A stretch of DNA of 64,000 bases from Coniella vitis (GCA_011317545.1 WUJK01000008.1:310001-374000); one strand, 5' to 3'. Shown: positions 48,680-62,122, counted from the first letter of the stretch. The notes: generated by a model from the sequence alone, not told the origin. Numbers and translations: made by a program.

Positions 48680-49419
48680 TTCTTTTGTGTGATTGTTTTG
48701 TTTTGCTTTTTCTTTCTCCTTTCTTTTTATCCTTCTCTCTCTCTCTATTTTCGTTTTCTTCTTATTCTTGGCAACGAGGCTTTGTGCTATTTAATAACTG
48801 AAGGAGTGTTTGTTGCAACGTGATGGCGAAATTGGTGAATAGTCTAGTTCAATCTGGGTCTTTTCAATCGATATTTCGGGAGAAACTGGTGAACCAAATA
48901 CATTATAACCATCAAAGAGAACGAAGTCTATAGAATCCTTACCCTCGTAGTATTTTCAATTGTCTGCTGGCATTCTCGTTCATGACCGCCCTCTCGGAGG
49001 CCGAAATGCTACCTGCATTGGCTCCGGCTGCAAAAGCAGGGCGCCAGGTGGAAAATTAAAATCGCCCTCGTTCCCGATGCAACATGGCTAAGTGGATGTA
49101 CAGAGTCGTCTGGCTTTATCACTATCCTAATTTGTCTTTCGGGGTTTAATTCTCGACAAAGGTGGAAATGTCCCACATGTTATGGTGTTGTCATTTTGCA
49201 TTCTTGATCGATGGACGTGGCAAGTTGCATCGAAATACTTCAGCCACTGCCAGACAGCAACCAAATACAATTTTTTTTTTTAAAAAAAAGAGAATTGCTT
49301 TGATATTCTGAAAACTCGCAATCAATGTCCATAAAACATATACATTGCTCTTTCGCTACAGTATTGCTGAAAATAGAACCATATATACACACCACGAGCC
49401 ATGCATATCACCCCCATCT
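48680..49419. other. Intergenic region
   Basis: 740 bases with T and A homopolymers (49267-49288); no gene is supported. Confidence 0.45.
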
Positions 49420-51412
49420 TCAAAATCGACGCCTCTCGGAATAATACCTCCTCGCAGCACTGCCCCTCCGCGGCACGTACACACCGTAACTCGAGCGGCC
49501 GTCGTCGTCGTTGTCCCAGCCCCGATGCTGAATCCCCTTTGCAATCTCGTGCAAGTCAATGTGCGCGACCGCGTCCTCGCCGTCAAAGATGCGCGCAATC
49601 TCCTCAAGCGTGGGGCCCTTGGTCTCGACATACAAGAACCAGACAAAGATGAGCTGCGCGACGTCCCAGAGGGTGTAGAAGAGCATAAAGTACCAGTGCT
49701 TGGGGAAACTGTCCCATGCGATCTTGTTTGTCTGGCTGTAGATGTGCGTGTGGTGGTGATGGCTGGCTGTCAGCATCAAAGTTTTCTCGTTCGGTTTGGT
49801 TTTCTTTCTGCAGTTTTTGGTTTCAAGAATAATGAAAGGAAAGAGAAGGAACAATACGGAACAGATTGAAAAAGAAAGGATACGCACTTCCCCATGGCCA
49901 ACACGGCCTGCACCGTGATATTCATAATCATCATCCCCTTGGCCCGCAAATGAAACGGTAAAACCTCGAGCGCATACGCAACCAAGAGCCCCGAGAAGCC
50001 AACATCATAAAAGATGCCAAAGACCCAGATGAAGACCAGCTGCGCATAGCCGCTCTCGACGTTCGCCAGCCCAGAGTTCTCGTACACGGCGCCCGTCGCC
50101 GTCCAGCAGGCAAAGGCAACCACCATGCCCGTGGTCGAGAGCAAGAACAGCGGGCGCCGCCCGAAGCGGTCGACGTTCAGCGCGGCGCCCATCGTCACGG
50201 CCAGGTCGAGGAGTGTCTTGCCCGTCGACATGGCCAGCTTCTGGTTCTGCGATGTGATGCCCGCGCCGGCGTAGATGGTGTTCATGTAGTTGGAGAACAG
50301 GGCGTTGCCCGAGTACTGCGAGATGACCCCCAGCGAGACGATGATGGCCAGCCGCCACCTGTTGCCCCGCGTGCGCACAAAGTCGAGGTACGAGGTCGCC
50401 TTGTCTGTGTTGCGGTCCATTTGGATGGTCTGCTTGATCTCGAGGTACTCGAACTGGACAATGGCATCGTGCATGTTGCCGCCGGCGTGGTGCTTGGACA
50501 GCACAACCAGGGCGTCTTCGTTGCGGTCCTTGTGCACGAGGTAGCGGGGGGACTCGGGAAGCCACCAGATGAAGATGAGCTGGATTACCGAAGGGACGAT
50601 TTGGATGAGTGTTATGGAACGCCAGGACCAGTCGCTGTGGATGTAGGCTGTTCCCCAGCCGATGGAGCAGACGACTTTTTTTGTTTTTTCGTGTGGCTTT
50701 ATCAGCGATTTTCCCAAGGGTATATAGAGTCTATCAACAGACCAACAAGACTGAAAAGGGCCACTCACGTAGTGCTCCAAAGTTCCAAAGACAGTTATAA
50801 ATCGCAGTGACTGGGCCACGGTGTTGCGGATGGCAGATCTCCGTCAGGAGCAACGGCGAGGCCATTTGGGACAGAGAGTTGCCAAAGCCAAGCGCAAAAC
50901 GGCCAGCAACGTACACTAGACATTTGTCAATTCGTTGGCTACACCTCCAGGCTGTGGGGGAGCAAGGGAGAAATGAATGGCAGGAATATCTTGTATAGAA
51001 CCGACTCACTTGCATAGCCGTTACAAAACGCAGTCAGACATCCACCGCAGACCATGAAGAGACAGCCAAACACAATAGCGACTTTGCGCCCAAACGTGTC
51101 TGCAACATATGGCGTGATGAAGAAGGATATGATCGACCCAATGTTGAAGATATTGACCAAGATGCCCAGCTTATTATTGTCTGCGATATCGTCCCCGAAA
51201 AAGTCCTGCCATTGCTGGATCTGCTGGGATATGTTGATCAAGCTGCCATCGTACCCGGTCGTGCTCGAAGCAATCATGAGGACCAGAGACATGGCATAGA
51301 GCCTCCGCAAGTGAGGTTCTCTGTACCATGTTACCTTTTCGAAGCGTGGAATCTGGGCTGGAGCCGTGTGATCCGATGCGGCCTGGGCCTTGCGCGCGGC
51401 GAGTCTGGACAT
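49420..51412 (-). CDS. MFS sugar transporter (lactose-permease-like)
   Basis: Exons 51412-51010, 50915-50769, 50674-49888 and 49735-49420 encode 550 residues, with introns of 94, 94 and 152 nt and donors GTGAGT, GTGAGT and GTGCGT. Signatures are GYDGSLIN (TM1), ADTFGRKVAI (loop 2-3), VAGRFALGFGN (TM4), LPESPRYLVHKDR, NVDRFGRRPLF (loop 8-9), YALEVLPFHLRAKGM, and VETKGPTLEEIARIFDG at the C-terminus. These place it in the fungal hexose/lactose permease group of the sugar-porter family. The TM7 region has ISQYSGNALFSNYM. Substrate is not predictable. It is unrelated in detail to the transporter at 43204-45026. Confidence 0.9.
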
Positions 51413-53338
51413 TGCTGAGAATGGCCTCAGTAGATTGCACTAGTCAACAAAAGTTATATCGAGGCTTGACTCTGTGTCAGGCTCCTCTAGATAATAAGAC
51501 CACATTGCAAGGCCGACTGCGCAAGAGGCAAAAAGGATTCGGAAAACCGAGAGAACCAGAGCCCAGGCGTAAGAAGAAAGATGAAGAGTACTGGGCTGTT
51601 CTCTTATTTAAGATCCCAGCTGTATCTGCTGCGTCTGGGTTTCTTTGCCTCGCCATACTCTTTTTCTCTCTTTCAGCTCAGCCTTCAATATATTGCGTAA
51701 ACATTCTGTGTTGGTACACTGAAAAGCCGAGGGTGTACAGCCCAGACTTGCTAGTGGTCAAAACACATTTTCTGGAAAATAGCCCAAGCCTCCTCCAGCG
51801 GCCTTTCTGGGGACGAGTGGGTTGAATGCAGCCTTTTCGCAACAGCCCTCCGCGAGCAGAGACTGACCCTGCCCTTTTCTGTTACGGAGGGTGGGAAAGA
51901 GAACATAGATAAATTCCCGGTTAGACGGGACGAGTTCGGAAGCATGCGACAGCTTGCATGAGCTTGCATGTATTCTATTGACAATAGCAGAGGATATACT
52001 GAGAAGACTAGTCCTTGTGGGATGTTCATTGTTGGATAGGGAACTACGCATCTTCCTGTTTTTCTTTTCTTCTCCGATATTCATTATCGTGGTGGCTTTC
52101 GGTTTTCAAAAGTTGCTTGACTCAACAAGTATTTACAAAAGGGCCTAGATTTTTAGTTTCCACGTACTGATGTTGTCTTGCAACCGTCTTAGAATTCCAC
52201 TGCCGCAATGGAGGGTATAATTCTTCCCCGCACACTATGCACAGCACTTTTGGTGGACAACCCTCCTCGGAACCAGACTGTGATGGGCAACTCGGTGAGC
52301 TCGATTCCGATACTGTCATCTGATGGACTTGCGCTAAGCGGCAATTCGTCAATGCAGACAGGGTCAGTTTTGAATGGAGGAACTGGGAAGGGGAATGTAA
52401 GAACAGCTTGCTTAGTGGCACAACTGACTCTGTGCTTTTCTTTTTTCTCTCTCTGACTGGTCTGTTAAAGTCCTGCGTTTCAGTATCGCGGGCCGTGGGG
52501 GCCTTGGTGTGGTGTGGCGTTTTGCCTCTCCGAGTATACAGACAGCACTAGGCATTTGTGTGTCGGAGATATAAACGAGGCTTGAGGCCCAGCGCAACAT
52601 ATAGACAGGACTGTGTTTGATGGCGCCAAGATCCGGTTAAATCTGTGGCGCATAAGCAGGTGGATGTTATCCATGCGACTAGAATTATTCATCCAACAGA
52701 GTACCTAAACACGAGACAACACGTTGAACATGTGGAATTATTCCACCCCTTCATTGTTGTGGTGCTCACACACTTCCATGGACTTGCAGCATAAGGTCTG
52801 ATATAAACCACTAGCAAACGCACACGCGCGATTGTGCTTCAAGTAATGGTGGTATTTAGAGCCGTGTTGCGATTATGTTTTGACATCCCGCGGAATGTCC
52901 TCTTTCTAAGAAATGAAATCGTGGCAGATATGATATATCGAGCGTCCCACTCCTTTTTGTTAGGAAGCATACAAAACACATGACGTGCGCAACCTTGAGC
53001 TTCACAGAGTGTAAGGATAACTCCATATTATGTGGCGTTTCTCATGTACATAACATCAGTATAGATGGTTTGCTACAGCACAGCATCTTGGCAAGATTCC
53101 TTTGATCACCTATTGATGCTAACTATGCAGTCATCTGCAGAATGTGAGCATGGTATGAACGTGTTTGTTTCCTTGAGAACGCTGTTTTGCATAAATTTGG
53201 TATATATAATGTCGCTTCTACCGCAACAAATGCCCCTCTTCCCATAAAAATCCCTTTTATGATTTCCAAAACATACAGAGTCAGATCATATTCCCCAATT
53301 CACAATTTAGCAATGGCATCCCCCTTCTCCACCGCAAT
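51413..53338. other. 1.9-kb intergenic region
   Basis: Short open frames on both strands, for instance around 52122-52456, lack any domain or consistent codon pattern. No tRNA is seen. I annotate nothing here. Confidence 0.4.
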
Positions 53339-54263
53339 TCAAACAAGGTACTCATCGAACCAAGCAACGGCCTGGAGGAAGGCTTGCTCCTTGGCGTACT
53401 TTTGGATCTTTTGGGAGACGTCGCAGCGGACGGCAAAGCCGTGCACGACACCGCTGTAGAGGTTGATCTGGTAAGGCTGGCCGACCTTGGCGAGAATCTC
53501 CTCGGACTTGTGGCGCTTCTCGGCGGGGAAGATCTCGTCCGTCTCGGCAGCGGCGATGGACAGAGGACCAGTGATGGCGGCCAGCTCCTCCTCGTCGACA
53601 AAGGATGGGTGGGCAAAGAAGCCGACCTTGATGCCGTTCTTGTAGTGGCGGGCAACATACTGTTATGAGAAGGGCGGTTAGGATACCGTTTGCTTTGGTG
53701 AACATGGAAGCATGACAGCAAAGTGAATATAAGATGAAGAGAGAAAGAAGAAAAAAAGGCGAAGACTCACCTTGGCGCCAAAGCAGTAACCCAGAGCACC
53801 AATCTTGCTGTAGCCCTGCTGCTTGAGGTAGCTCAGGGCCTCCTCAATGATGGGGTCGACGTGCTCGGGGGTGTGGGGAGTCTTGCCGTCAGAGCCCTGG
53901 GTGAGCCACTTCATAAAGTCAAAGTCGTCGGGCTTGTTGAGAGCAATGGGGTCGCCGTTGAGGGCATCAATGACGATTGTGTAGTAGCCGTTGGCGGCGA
54001 ATTGGTCGGCCATGAGCTTGGAGTTTTGCCAGATACCAAAGACATCGGGAACGTAAAGCAGGGCGGTGCCGTCGTGCTTCTTGCTGCCCTTGGGCTCGGC
54101 AACGTAGGCATCGTACTTGCCGACCTTGATGATGGTGCCGGTGGGCTCACCACTGCGCGAGTTGGGTCAACATCTGGTTGGCTGATGTGGAATGAAGGGA
54201 GAGAATCACTTACTCGTGCTTGACACCAACGGTGCAGCACTCAGCGGGAGGGTTGGAGGCCAT
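53339..54263 (-). CDS. Dienelactone hydrolase family protein
   Basis: Exons 54263-54214, 54152-53771 and 53659-53339 encode 250 residues (phases 2 and 0). An alpha/beta-hydrolase with the DLH catalytic pattern: nucleophile Cys in LGYCFGAK, Asp in AETDEIFP and His in SGVVHGF. The N-terminal block NPPAECCTVGVKHDGEPTG and PDVFGIWQNSKLMADQFA are typical of fungal DLH/AIM2-like proteins. Bacterial relatives open dienelactones in aromatic degradation; the fungal substrate is usually unknown. It is small, soluble and lacks a signal peptide. Confidence 0.9.
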
Positions 54264-55847
54264 CTTGAAAAGCGGTGGGAGAGTTGCTGGGAATTGGGAC
54301 GGTAGGGGTTAGGAATGGAGACTAGAAGGAAGGAGGAGGAGGAGGAGGAGGAGGCGAAAGAAGGACAGAATTTATGCGTTGACGGGCTACAGTGGGCTTC
54401 ACCAGGGTTTGAGAAGCAAAGAGAAGCTTGCGGCTATCTTCAAAGCGTCAAGTTTGGCGTGCGACCTCCACCCACCCACTCCACCTCGGGTGCTGCGGTC
54501 GTCAAATCACACTGCGTCATCAACCCTTCTGCGTTGCGCTTGCCTGGGCTGCCCGCGACAGAAACGCGCTGGACCCCGCCATCCTCGGTGCCGATCTGGC
54601 CAAGACCGCCCCCCAAACGCCCGCAGCTAAGTGCCGAGACCCACTGTATCGGTGCCGATGCGCTACGAGACCAGCCAAGCCAGCGTAGTTCCATAGCACT
54701 GCTATGTACTATGTATAGGTCAGTGATTGCCCGTGTTATCTCCGGTTCTCCCGCTAAAGGCAGCCACTACAACTGCAATATCATGTACTATGTGGGCCAC
54801 GTTGGCTTCAAGATCTTGTTTACTGCACATAGTACAGGGCTTCAGAAATTTATGGTTTCTTTTCTGGACCACGCATTCTTGTGTACAGCCTGCCCTTTGC
54901 TTGAGCCTGGTATAACGGCCCCTTTACCATAGTAGCGATCATTGAAGATCTTGTCTGCAAAAGAGCCACCACGAATTCCATTGATGATCCTTCATTTACA
55001 CTGCGAAGCAGCAATTTGTCAGACAGTGTTCTATGGATCGGCCCGCTGTGCTCGGTATGGCCGAGACGATTTATGCTGACATGGTCTCCCCAGAAGGCAG
55101 TCTGCTGTTGCTTTTGCGCGAGACTCTGATGCCGTTTTGGCATTCTATAACAAGTCACAGAGAACCTGGAGCAGTGTTTTGACTGCTTCATTGGATGATT
55201 TATTTACATAGTATAGCAAATCGTTATTATCACTATCGTCGTGCTCTGTATTGTGCGCGTGCTACACCCAAGCTCTCCGTTCCTGGCCCCGTGAACCGTG
55301 GGCTCATCCTAACACTCTTGTTCAAAGAGAACAATTAGTAAACAGCCAGGGCTTTGACTTTGATGGGCAAACATTGTCCCTGAAACCATGCAAGACGGGT
55401 CCCGAACCCGGCATGAAGAGGATTCCCTAAGCGTTGTATGTCATGATAAGCAGCGATTGCCACTGATAACAAAAAAACACTACTTTCTTGGATCATGTAT
55501 CGGTGTTGCTTGGTTGTCGATAAACAGGATGGCCATATCACTGGATACTCCAAGGGTTAGGGCTAGGTTGTGTGAGCGTCTCAGGTACAAAGACCCTGCT
55601 GCTACTATGTGCAGCTCAGCGAAAAACGTCATGGCCCAAGCCGCCTGTTTAGGGGCCGTCAGCGCCTCCCAAATTCTCCGGCGCGTACACCTGCCAAGGC
55701 GATCTTGACAGAAATCCAATCAACTCAAGCTTAGATTGACCGCATTCGACTTTGTCGCACGGATTCGCACCCAGCTGTAGCCACCCATCCGCCACCCTCT
55801 GCAGACATCCAGGACCGTCTGGGTTCCAACACCATGTTTCCTACACA
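54264..55847. other. Divergent intergenic region
   Basis: 1.6 kb between divergent genes. It includes a GGA run (54336-54354) and five copies of the octamer ACATAGTA/TACTATGT (54707, 54786, 54827, 55206, 55603). No gene or RNA is supported. Confidence 0.45.
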
Positions 55848-58800
55848 ATGGACGCAACAGGAACCACAAATACCAAGGACACTGGTGGCCCTGTTCCTCC
55901 TTCGGTAATCGGGGACGTTTTGCAGCAACAATATGCACAAGAGACCGTGGCAAATGCAGGCCTCTCTGAAGTTGAGCATGGCCTAGTGGGAAGCATGGAA
56001 AAGAGAATAAGCAACGGTGCGACCAAGGTCAGCACGGCTGAGTCCCAAGACATGAATGGCCCAAGGGATGAAGCCGCACCGTCGAGCGATTCGAATGCTA
56101 GGACGGATACTGCGACAACACAGCTTCCATCACCTCTCCCTTCCCCTCAGGGAGCTTCCGAAATCGCGAATCCATCTCCATCCCCTCTTCTGGCCCGATA
56201 CTCGAACTCGCTCTCACGATTCCCACCGCTAGATACCACCGAGCTAGGTCGTCTAGGCCTCGACGAAGCCAACGGCATTCCATCTTGTGCTGTTTCCGAG
56301 TCCGATACAGATGTATGCGACTTTGCGGTTGAGTCATCTACGAACGGACAAACTGTGATATCGAGCGCACAAGCCAGATCTGGAAAAGAGCCAGGAACAA
56401 TCTCATCGGCATCCAGAGGCACAAGAGACCGCTCACGCACAAAATCGAGCAATGACCACGGGAGCGTCAGGCGTTTGTCTGCTTCCAAGATTCAGGAGTT
56501 GACCGCTGCGCCCGAATCATTGCCTATCGCACCTCTCCCAGAGACGCCAATGTCCGCTGGTGTTGCAGAAGGGGCCCTCAGAATACCCACATTCTCCCGA
56601 TTTCCCAGTCCTCCGCCTGCGCAACGTATTCATCAAGAAGGCCAGCTTGATAGATCTTCAGACGTCTTTGCAGAGACACGTCTTGGAAGAGCCTTGCCCT
56701 CGGAACGACCGAAGATTTATTCAAGGACTCTGTCCAATCCTGCACAGTATCGAAGACCAGGCAACTCGCAAAGCGGCTCTGCGCCCTTTTCACCACGTCG
56801 AAACACTTTTCAGCCCTCTGCGCGCCCAATACCAGCTAATTATGAAACCAAAGGCCATCCTGGCCACCTTAATACACCCAAAACTCCCGCTGCAGAGCCA
56901 CTCTACCACCGTGACACAAGAGAGTCTCAAGAACAAAGGGACCCTCGATCGCCATCCCCCATGCCTCCTGCTTTCCCTATTCCTCCGCTATCTGCACCGA
57001 CCTTTCTGCAGCTCGAGCTGGCCGCACAGAGACCAAGCCCTCTTTATGTGTACAAATCCGCTGCGAGCGATATACCTTATGAATCAAGTGCCATCAAGTT
57101 CGAACGATTAAAGAACTTTTTGCTTCTTGCTCCCTTTCTCGAAAGAACGCTGGTCATTGGGGCATTGGCGTGCTTGGATGCTTGGCTCTGGACGCTTACC
57201 ATCCTCCCAATACGGTTCTGCTTGGCAGCCAAGGTGCTGGTAAGCTGGTGGGGGTATGTCATAGCCAAAGAGATTCGGTGGCTAGTAGGCTTTGTATGGC
57301 GAGGGTTGGGCAGACTGTGGCAGCGTGCTCGAGCGAACAAAGATCTATCGCGACGACCAAGCCTTGACAGTCGGCGGAGCTCTGAGGCTCGCGAGCCACA
57401 GAGGGATTTCAGTGCCCATGAAAGTGCTTCTTCAACGAGTCTCGGTGGTATACAAGATGCACCTATGCGGCGTACACATTCGGAACGCACAAATTCTAGT
57501 CAGGCAGGACTCAAGTCTCCACTGTTTAATGCGCGTCGATCGCGCCAGGGTCCGTTCCATCACAAGAGAACTAAATCCACACCATCGAACCTAAGCTCTT
57601 TTCACAAGGCCGATCTTTTGCAGTTCGCCGTTATCATCGTGAGCTCTCTTATACTGACACACATTGACGCAAGTCGCATGTACCACGTCATTCGTGCACA
57701 ATCAGCCGTCAAACTCTATGTCATTTACAACCTCATTGAGGTGGGTTCTACTTAAGTCGACGCTAATTCTTCAATCTGAAATGTGGCTAACCCGTTTGTT
57801 AGGTTGGCGATCGGCTGCTCTCTGCTTTAGGTCAGGATATATTCGAATGCCTATTCAGTTCCGAGGTTCTCTCGCGCAACAGCTTTGGCAGGTCGAAAGT
57901 CTTGCTGCCCTTTCTCATGTTTTGTCTAGCTCTGGCTTACAACTGCGCACACGCCATTACCCTCTTCTACCAGGTCATTGCCCTGAATGTGGCTGTCAAT
58001 TCATACTCCAATGCACTCCTCACTCTCCTCATGTCGAACCAATTCGTTGAAATCAAAGGAAGTGTTTTTAAACGTTTCGAGAAAGAGAACTTGTTCCAAC
58101 TGACGTGTGCCGATGTTGTGGAACGATTCCAACTCTGGATTGTACTCGTCATTATTGGTATGCGGAACGTGGTCGAAGTAGGCGGTTTGAGTGTGCCAGG
58201 CTCTGGTATTGACCTAGGAGCAGAGGGCGTAGCTGTCAAAGTCCCATTGCACAATCCCTCCATTCTGCCCATGAGCTTCACCATCCTGCCATCTTGGTTG
58301 TGGTCTGGTGAAGTTTTGTCGCCCTTCTTGGTCGTGGTATGCAGTGAAATGTTGGTCGACTGGATCAAACACGCGTACATCAACAAATTCAACAACATCA
58401 AACCAAACTTTTACAGTCGCATTCTCGACATTTTGTGCAAGGACTACTACACGAATGTTAGTATGCTACAACGACCTTTGGTAGACAAGCAATCTAACCT
58501 TTTTTTTTTTTTTTCCTTTTTAGGCCTTTGTTACACCCACCCTCACTCGCCGCCTCGGCCTGCCGTTGATACCCCTTTCGACCCTCTTTATACGAGCATC
58601 CTTCCAAACCTACCACATGTTTCTGGCCACACACATGCCAGCACCTCTGTCACCGTCTTCCCAAACGTCCTTGTCTGTCGAATCGACGGCGCCGACGTCC
58701 CCAGCCGTTACGGCAGCACTCGATCGACTAGATCACGTCATCCGGCATGCCCTTGGCCGCTCCGTCTACGGACTAGATGGCGGTGCAGCTACCGCCAGCA

Positions 58801-59243
58801 GTGGTAATACGACCTCTGCGAGTGGCGCCTCAAGGTCCTGGTTTTCATGGACCACGGACGACGTGATTGCCTTGACCACGTTGTTGCTTGTGGTGTTTAT
58901 CGTCTGGCTGGCCTTGCTGATTGTCAAGTTATTTCTGGGCATGTTACTTCTACGGTATAGCCGAAATCGCTATGCAAACATGAAGCTCAAGGAGCATGCT
59001 GTTGCCACTGGAAAAGCGGATAAGGAGAGCTTTGATGCCAAGGGGAAGCGGATCGGGGGGTTTGGGGCTGTGGAGATTGGGGATGATCGGCGGCGGTGGG
59101 TGTATGGGGATGATAAGGAAGGATTGAAGAAGGCGAGGGATCGTGAGAGGAAGATGGAGGAGAAGAGGGATAAGGGCGGCGACGGGGATCGGGATTTGTC
59201 TGGGGTCATGAGGTATGAGATGGTGGCTAAGCGGATATGGTGA
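55848..59243 (+). CDS. EMP65: TAPT1/EMP65-family membrane protein
   Basis: Exons 55848-57740, 57803-58456 and 58524-59243 encode 1,088 residues; both introns are phase 0. The first 400 residues are Ser/Pro-rich and disordered. The conserved family core starts at SSAIKFERLKNFLLLAPFLERTL and continues with HKADLLQFAVIIVSSL, then after the first splice VGDRLLSALGQDIFECLF. Next are KVLLPFLMFCLALAYNCAHA, EIKGSVFKRFEKENLFQLTCAD, and EMLVDWIKHAYINKFN. This is the TAPT1/DUF747 family. Yeast Emp65 works with the SUN-like Slp1 in the ER to protect soluble proteins from degradation; human TAPT1 affects cilia. A further TM segment (LTTLLLVVFIVWLALLIV) and a charged tail finish the protein. The start is the ATG at 55848; the open frame extends further 5'. 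Confidence 0.88.
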
Positions 59244-59844
59244 GGTATGGGTCGTTGTTCTCAAGTGGAAGTGATGTGTTGCGTCTCTAATCAGACAAGC
59301 TTGCAGGCTCAACCGTGGAGTACTGAAGTTTGCATGGGCTCAGACAGATTCTCGATCCACGGCTTTGCTGAAGTAGTAGTCGTTGATGTCTTTGCGGAAT
59401 TCAATTGGCAAAAGCATACCTTTGGCTTGCTTGCTGTATTGTCGTGATTTGAAGCAAGAACTCGATATTGTGGCAAGAATTGTAAGTTCAAACTGTAAAT
59501 CATAAAATCCGAGCTGATTTCATCTCAATCCACTCTTTTGTAAAAGTGAGCCATTGGTGATTCTTCTCTGGTGTTTTGCAATGAGACGCGCTCGTGGATG
59601 GGTGAAGCCACATTACGTAATCGCTTTTTTTCCTTCCAACGACGATCTTCAATAGGCAAGCTTGCGATGGGGGAACTTGCGACTTGCGACTTTCTCGCAT
59701 GCACAATCATTCTCGCTGAACTTTCCCTCTCGAGACCTTCCAACTAACCTCCAGAGACCTTCCGCTTCCCAATTTGTATCACCACCGGGCCTCTTTTTCT
59801 ACGACGCAAGTCAAAGAACAATCATCTCGTCCGGCCTCGAAACA
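59244..59844. other. Intergenic region
   Basis: 601 bases between two genes in the same direction. The frame of the downstream gene stays open to 59662, but no ATG there fits the domain start; no separate feature is seen. Confidence 0.4.
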
Positions 59845-61656
59845 ATGCTCAAATCCACATACAAACCGTCGCCCAACGCGGCGCCGCCGCTCCCACCAGG
59901 ATGGACCGAACACAAGGCTCCCACAGGCCACACCTACTACTACAATACCGCGACCAAGACGTCAACGTATACCCGCCCGTCAGACGGCAACCTTCCTCCC
60001 GCGGTGGCAGCTTCAGCAATCACCACTACTACAGCTGCTGCTGCTGCTGCTGTACCGCCCTTCACGATGAATCTTTCTGACCCACGTGTTGCGAATGCTT
60101 ATATGGCGCAGTACAACCGGCCTCACGATGACGCTGGCAGTGGCGGCGGCGGCGGCAGTGGTAGAGGAAGAGGAGGGTTCAGGGGCGGTCGGGGAGGCAG
60201 AGGGGCGTATGGTGGGGATAACAACAACAGGCCAAGGCCACAGCCTACGGATAAACCGCGGTCCAAGGAGGCCATTCCGGGGTGTGAGCCGTGGGTGCTT
60301 GTGTACACCAAGTATGGGCGACGGTTTGCGTATAATCCTGTCAAGGGGGCGAGTTTTTGGCGGATACCGGAGAAGTTGCAGGAGGGGATTCTGGAGCTGG
60401 ACAAGGCGAGGATACGAGGCAAGGCTGGGGTTGGGATGACTGCAGAAGAGGAAAAGAAGAAGGATGGTGAGCATGAAGATGAACAAGGAAAGGCTCACGC
60501 GGAAAAAGAAGAGGAGGAGAGTGAAGATGATGATGAAGGAGGAGACGACGTGCATGACTACGACAGCTCAGAGTACGAAGAAGTGGAAGTCACAGACGAT
60601 GAAGGCGAGCAGGGCGGCGACAATGACTCAGGCCGTGCGACAAAACGACAGCGCATCCACGAAGGAATGGGCGACGGTGAGGACTACGACGACGACGATC
60701 AGCCGGTGGAATTCAACGAAGCAGACATTGCGTTTCAGCTGCAAGCCATGGGCGAGGAGTACGGATTAGAGCAGGGCGAATACGACGACGGGCATATGGA
60801 CGAGTGGCCTGAGGGTGCTGCGGGGCTGGAGCTTTCTGAGGAGGACGCCAAGGCGCTGTTCAAAGACTTGCTCAACGACTTTCACATCAATCCCTACAGC
60901 CCCTGGGAGAAGCTCATTGAAGAAGGCAAAGTCATCGACGATAGCCGGTATACGGTCCTCGGCACCACAAAAGAGCGTAGAGAGGTATGGGAAGAATGGT
61001 CACGCGAAAAGATCAAGGAGCTCAAAGAGCAGAGGGCAAAGCAAGAAAAGAAGGACCCAAAGATCCCTTACCTGGCGCTATTACAAGAAAAGGCGACACC
61101 CAAACTCTACTGGCCAGAATTCAAAAGAAAGTATAAAAGAGAACCGGCCATGAAGGATATGGCTCTCGCGGAGAAGGACAAGGAGAAGCTGTACCGCGAA
61201 CACATCAACCGGCTCAAGTTGCCACAGGCGACACTCAAGTCTGATCTAGCTGCGCTGCTCAAGAGTGCGCCTGTATCGCAGCTCAATAACGAGACACTTC
61301 CGACTCATCTCCCACCACAAATTGTAACCGACATTCGCTACATCTCTCTGGACACAAAGACGCGCGACGCGCTTGTCGAGGCTTACATTCAGACGCTACC
61401 TCCGCCGCCGGAGGATGGAGAGGCAGTAGAGCAGGACGAAGCCGCGCAAAAGGCGCAGGAGCTGCGTCGTAAACGCGAGAAGGCACTTCAGGATAGGGAA
61501 CGCGCGGTGGAGGCTGAGAAGCGGAGGCAAGACAAGAAGCTCCAGTACAGCAAGGCACTGCTTCGCGACGAAGAGCGCGAGCTACAGGCTGCGATGGAGG
61601 TGTCGAAGAAGGGTCTGCAAAGTCAGTTGGCTCGGCCTGGAGATGGTGCTGCGTGA
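59845..61656 (+). CDS. WW/FF-domain protein (Dre4/TCERG1-like splicing or elongation factor)
   Basis: A single-exon, 603-residue protein. A WW domain lies at residues 16-47 (LPPGWTEHKAPTGHTYYYN), its second Trp replaced by Tyr in STYTRP. An RGG-rich Gly/Arg segment follows (about 105-130). A second WW-like repeat is at about 152-183 (PWVLVYTKYGRRFAYNP..FWRIP). A long acidic region follows, then FF domains, the clearest starting at LFKDLLNDFHINPYSPWEKL. The C-terminus is a Lys/Glu/Arg-rich coiled coil. This architecture matches S. pombe Dre4 and metazoan TCERG1/CA150, nuclear proteins that couple transcription and pre-mRNA splicing. The ATG at 59845 gives the usual short N-terminus before the first WW domain. 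Confidence 0.87.
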   Translation: MLKSTYKPSPNAAPPLPPGWTEHKAPTGHTYYYNTATKTSTYTRPSDGNLPPAVAASAITTTTAAAAAAVPPFTMNLSDPRVANAYMAQYNRPHDDAGSGGGGGSGRGRGGFRGGRGGRGAYGGDNNNRPRPQPTDKPRSKEAIPGCEPWVLVYTKYGRRFAYNPVKGASFWRIPEKLQEGILELDKARIRGKAGVGMTAEEEKKKDGEHEDEQGKAHAEKEEEESEDDDEGGDDVHDYDSSEYEEVEVTDDEGEQGGDNDSGRATKRQRIHEGMGDGEDYDDDDQPVEFNEADIAFQLQAMGEEYGLEQGEYDDGHMDEWPEGAAGLELSEEDAKALFKDLLNDFHINPYSPWEKLIEEGKVIDDSRYTVLGTTKERREVWEEWSREKIKELKEQRAKQEKKDPKIPYLALLQEKATPKLYWPEFKRKYKREPAMKDMALAEKDKEKLYREHINRLKLPQATLKSDLAALLKSAPVSQLNNETLPTHLPPQIVTDIRYISLDTKTRDALVEAYIQTLPPPPEDGEAVEQDEAAQKAQELRRKREKALQDRERAVEAEKRRQDKKLQYSKALLRDEERELQAAMEVSKKGLQSQLARPGDGAA

Positions 61657-62122
61657 GGTTGTGAGATGGTTGGTGTATGAAGGGAGATACACGGCCCGAT
61701 CTCTGGGCCTATCGCATCATTAAGAAGCCACCCGCACAGGTGTGGTGGTCTTCAAGCATGCAAAAAGTGGTTCAATTAGAGGAGTCTAACGGCTACTTTG
61801 TCCAGGACAGCGTTTCACAGGCAAGCCTGTGGAACCGGATAGCCTTTCATCCACCTCTATCCAATGAAGACATGCAGAGAGCGGCCTACAGGCATTCAGG
61901 CCAATTCATCTGACACTGATAGGCTGGTCATTAAGCATCACGTACGAGCGTTATTCGCCTCTAACCAGAGTTACAATTATGCAACCTCAAACCTGAACGC
62001 CAGAATCTGTGATGCCACCCAGTTGAACATTCCAGAAGTTATATAGCACATACAATATCGTATGGTAACGAACAATAACGCAAATACAACTCAGCAACAT
62101 CCCCAACTCGCTTACTCAAGTC
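61657..62122. other. Convergent intergenic region
   Basis: 466 bases between two convergent genes. No gene is supported; the short open frame at 61677-61913 has no recognisable content. Confidence 0.4.

Noticed and set aside
55385..55430. tRNA-like GGGTCCCGAACCC stem
   Set aside because: No acceptor stem, D arm or anticodon arm can be folded around it.
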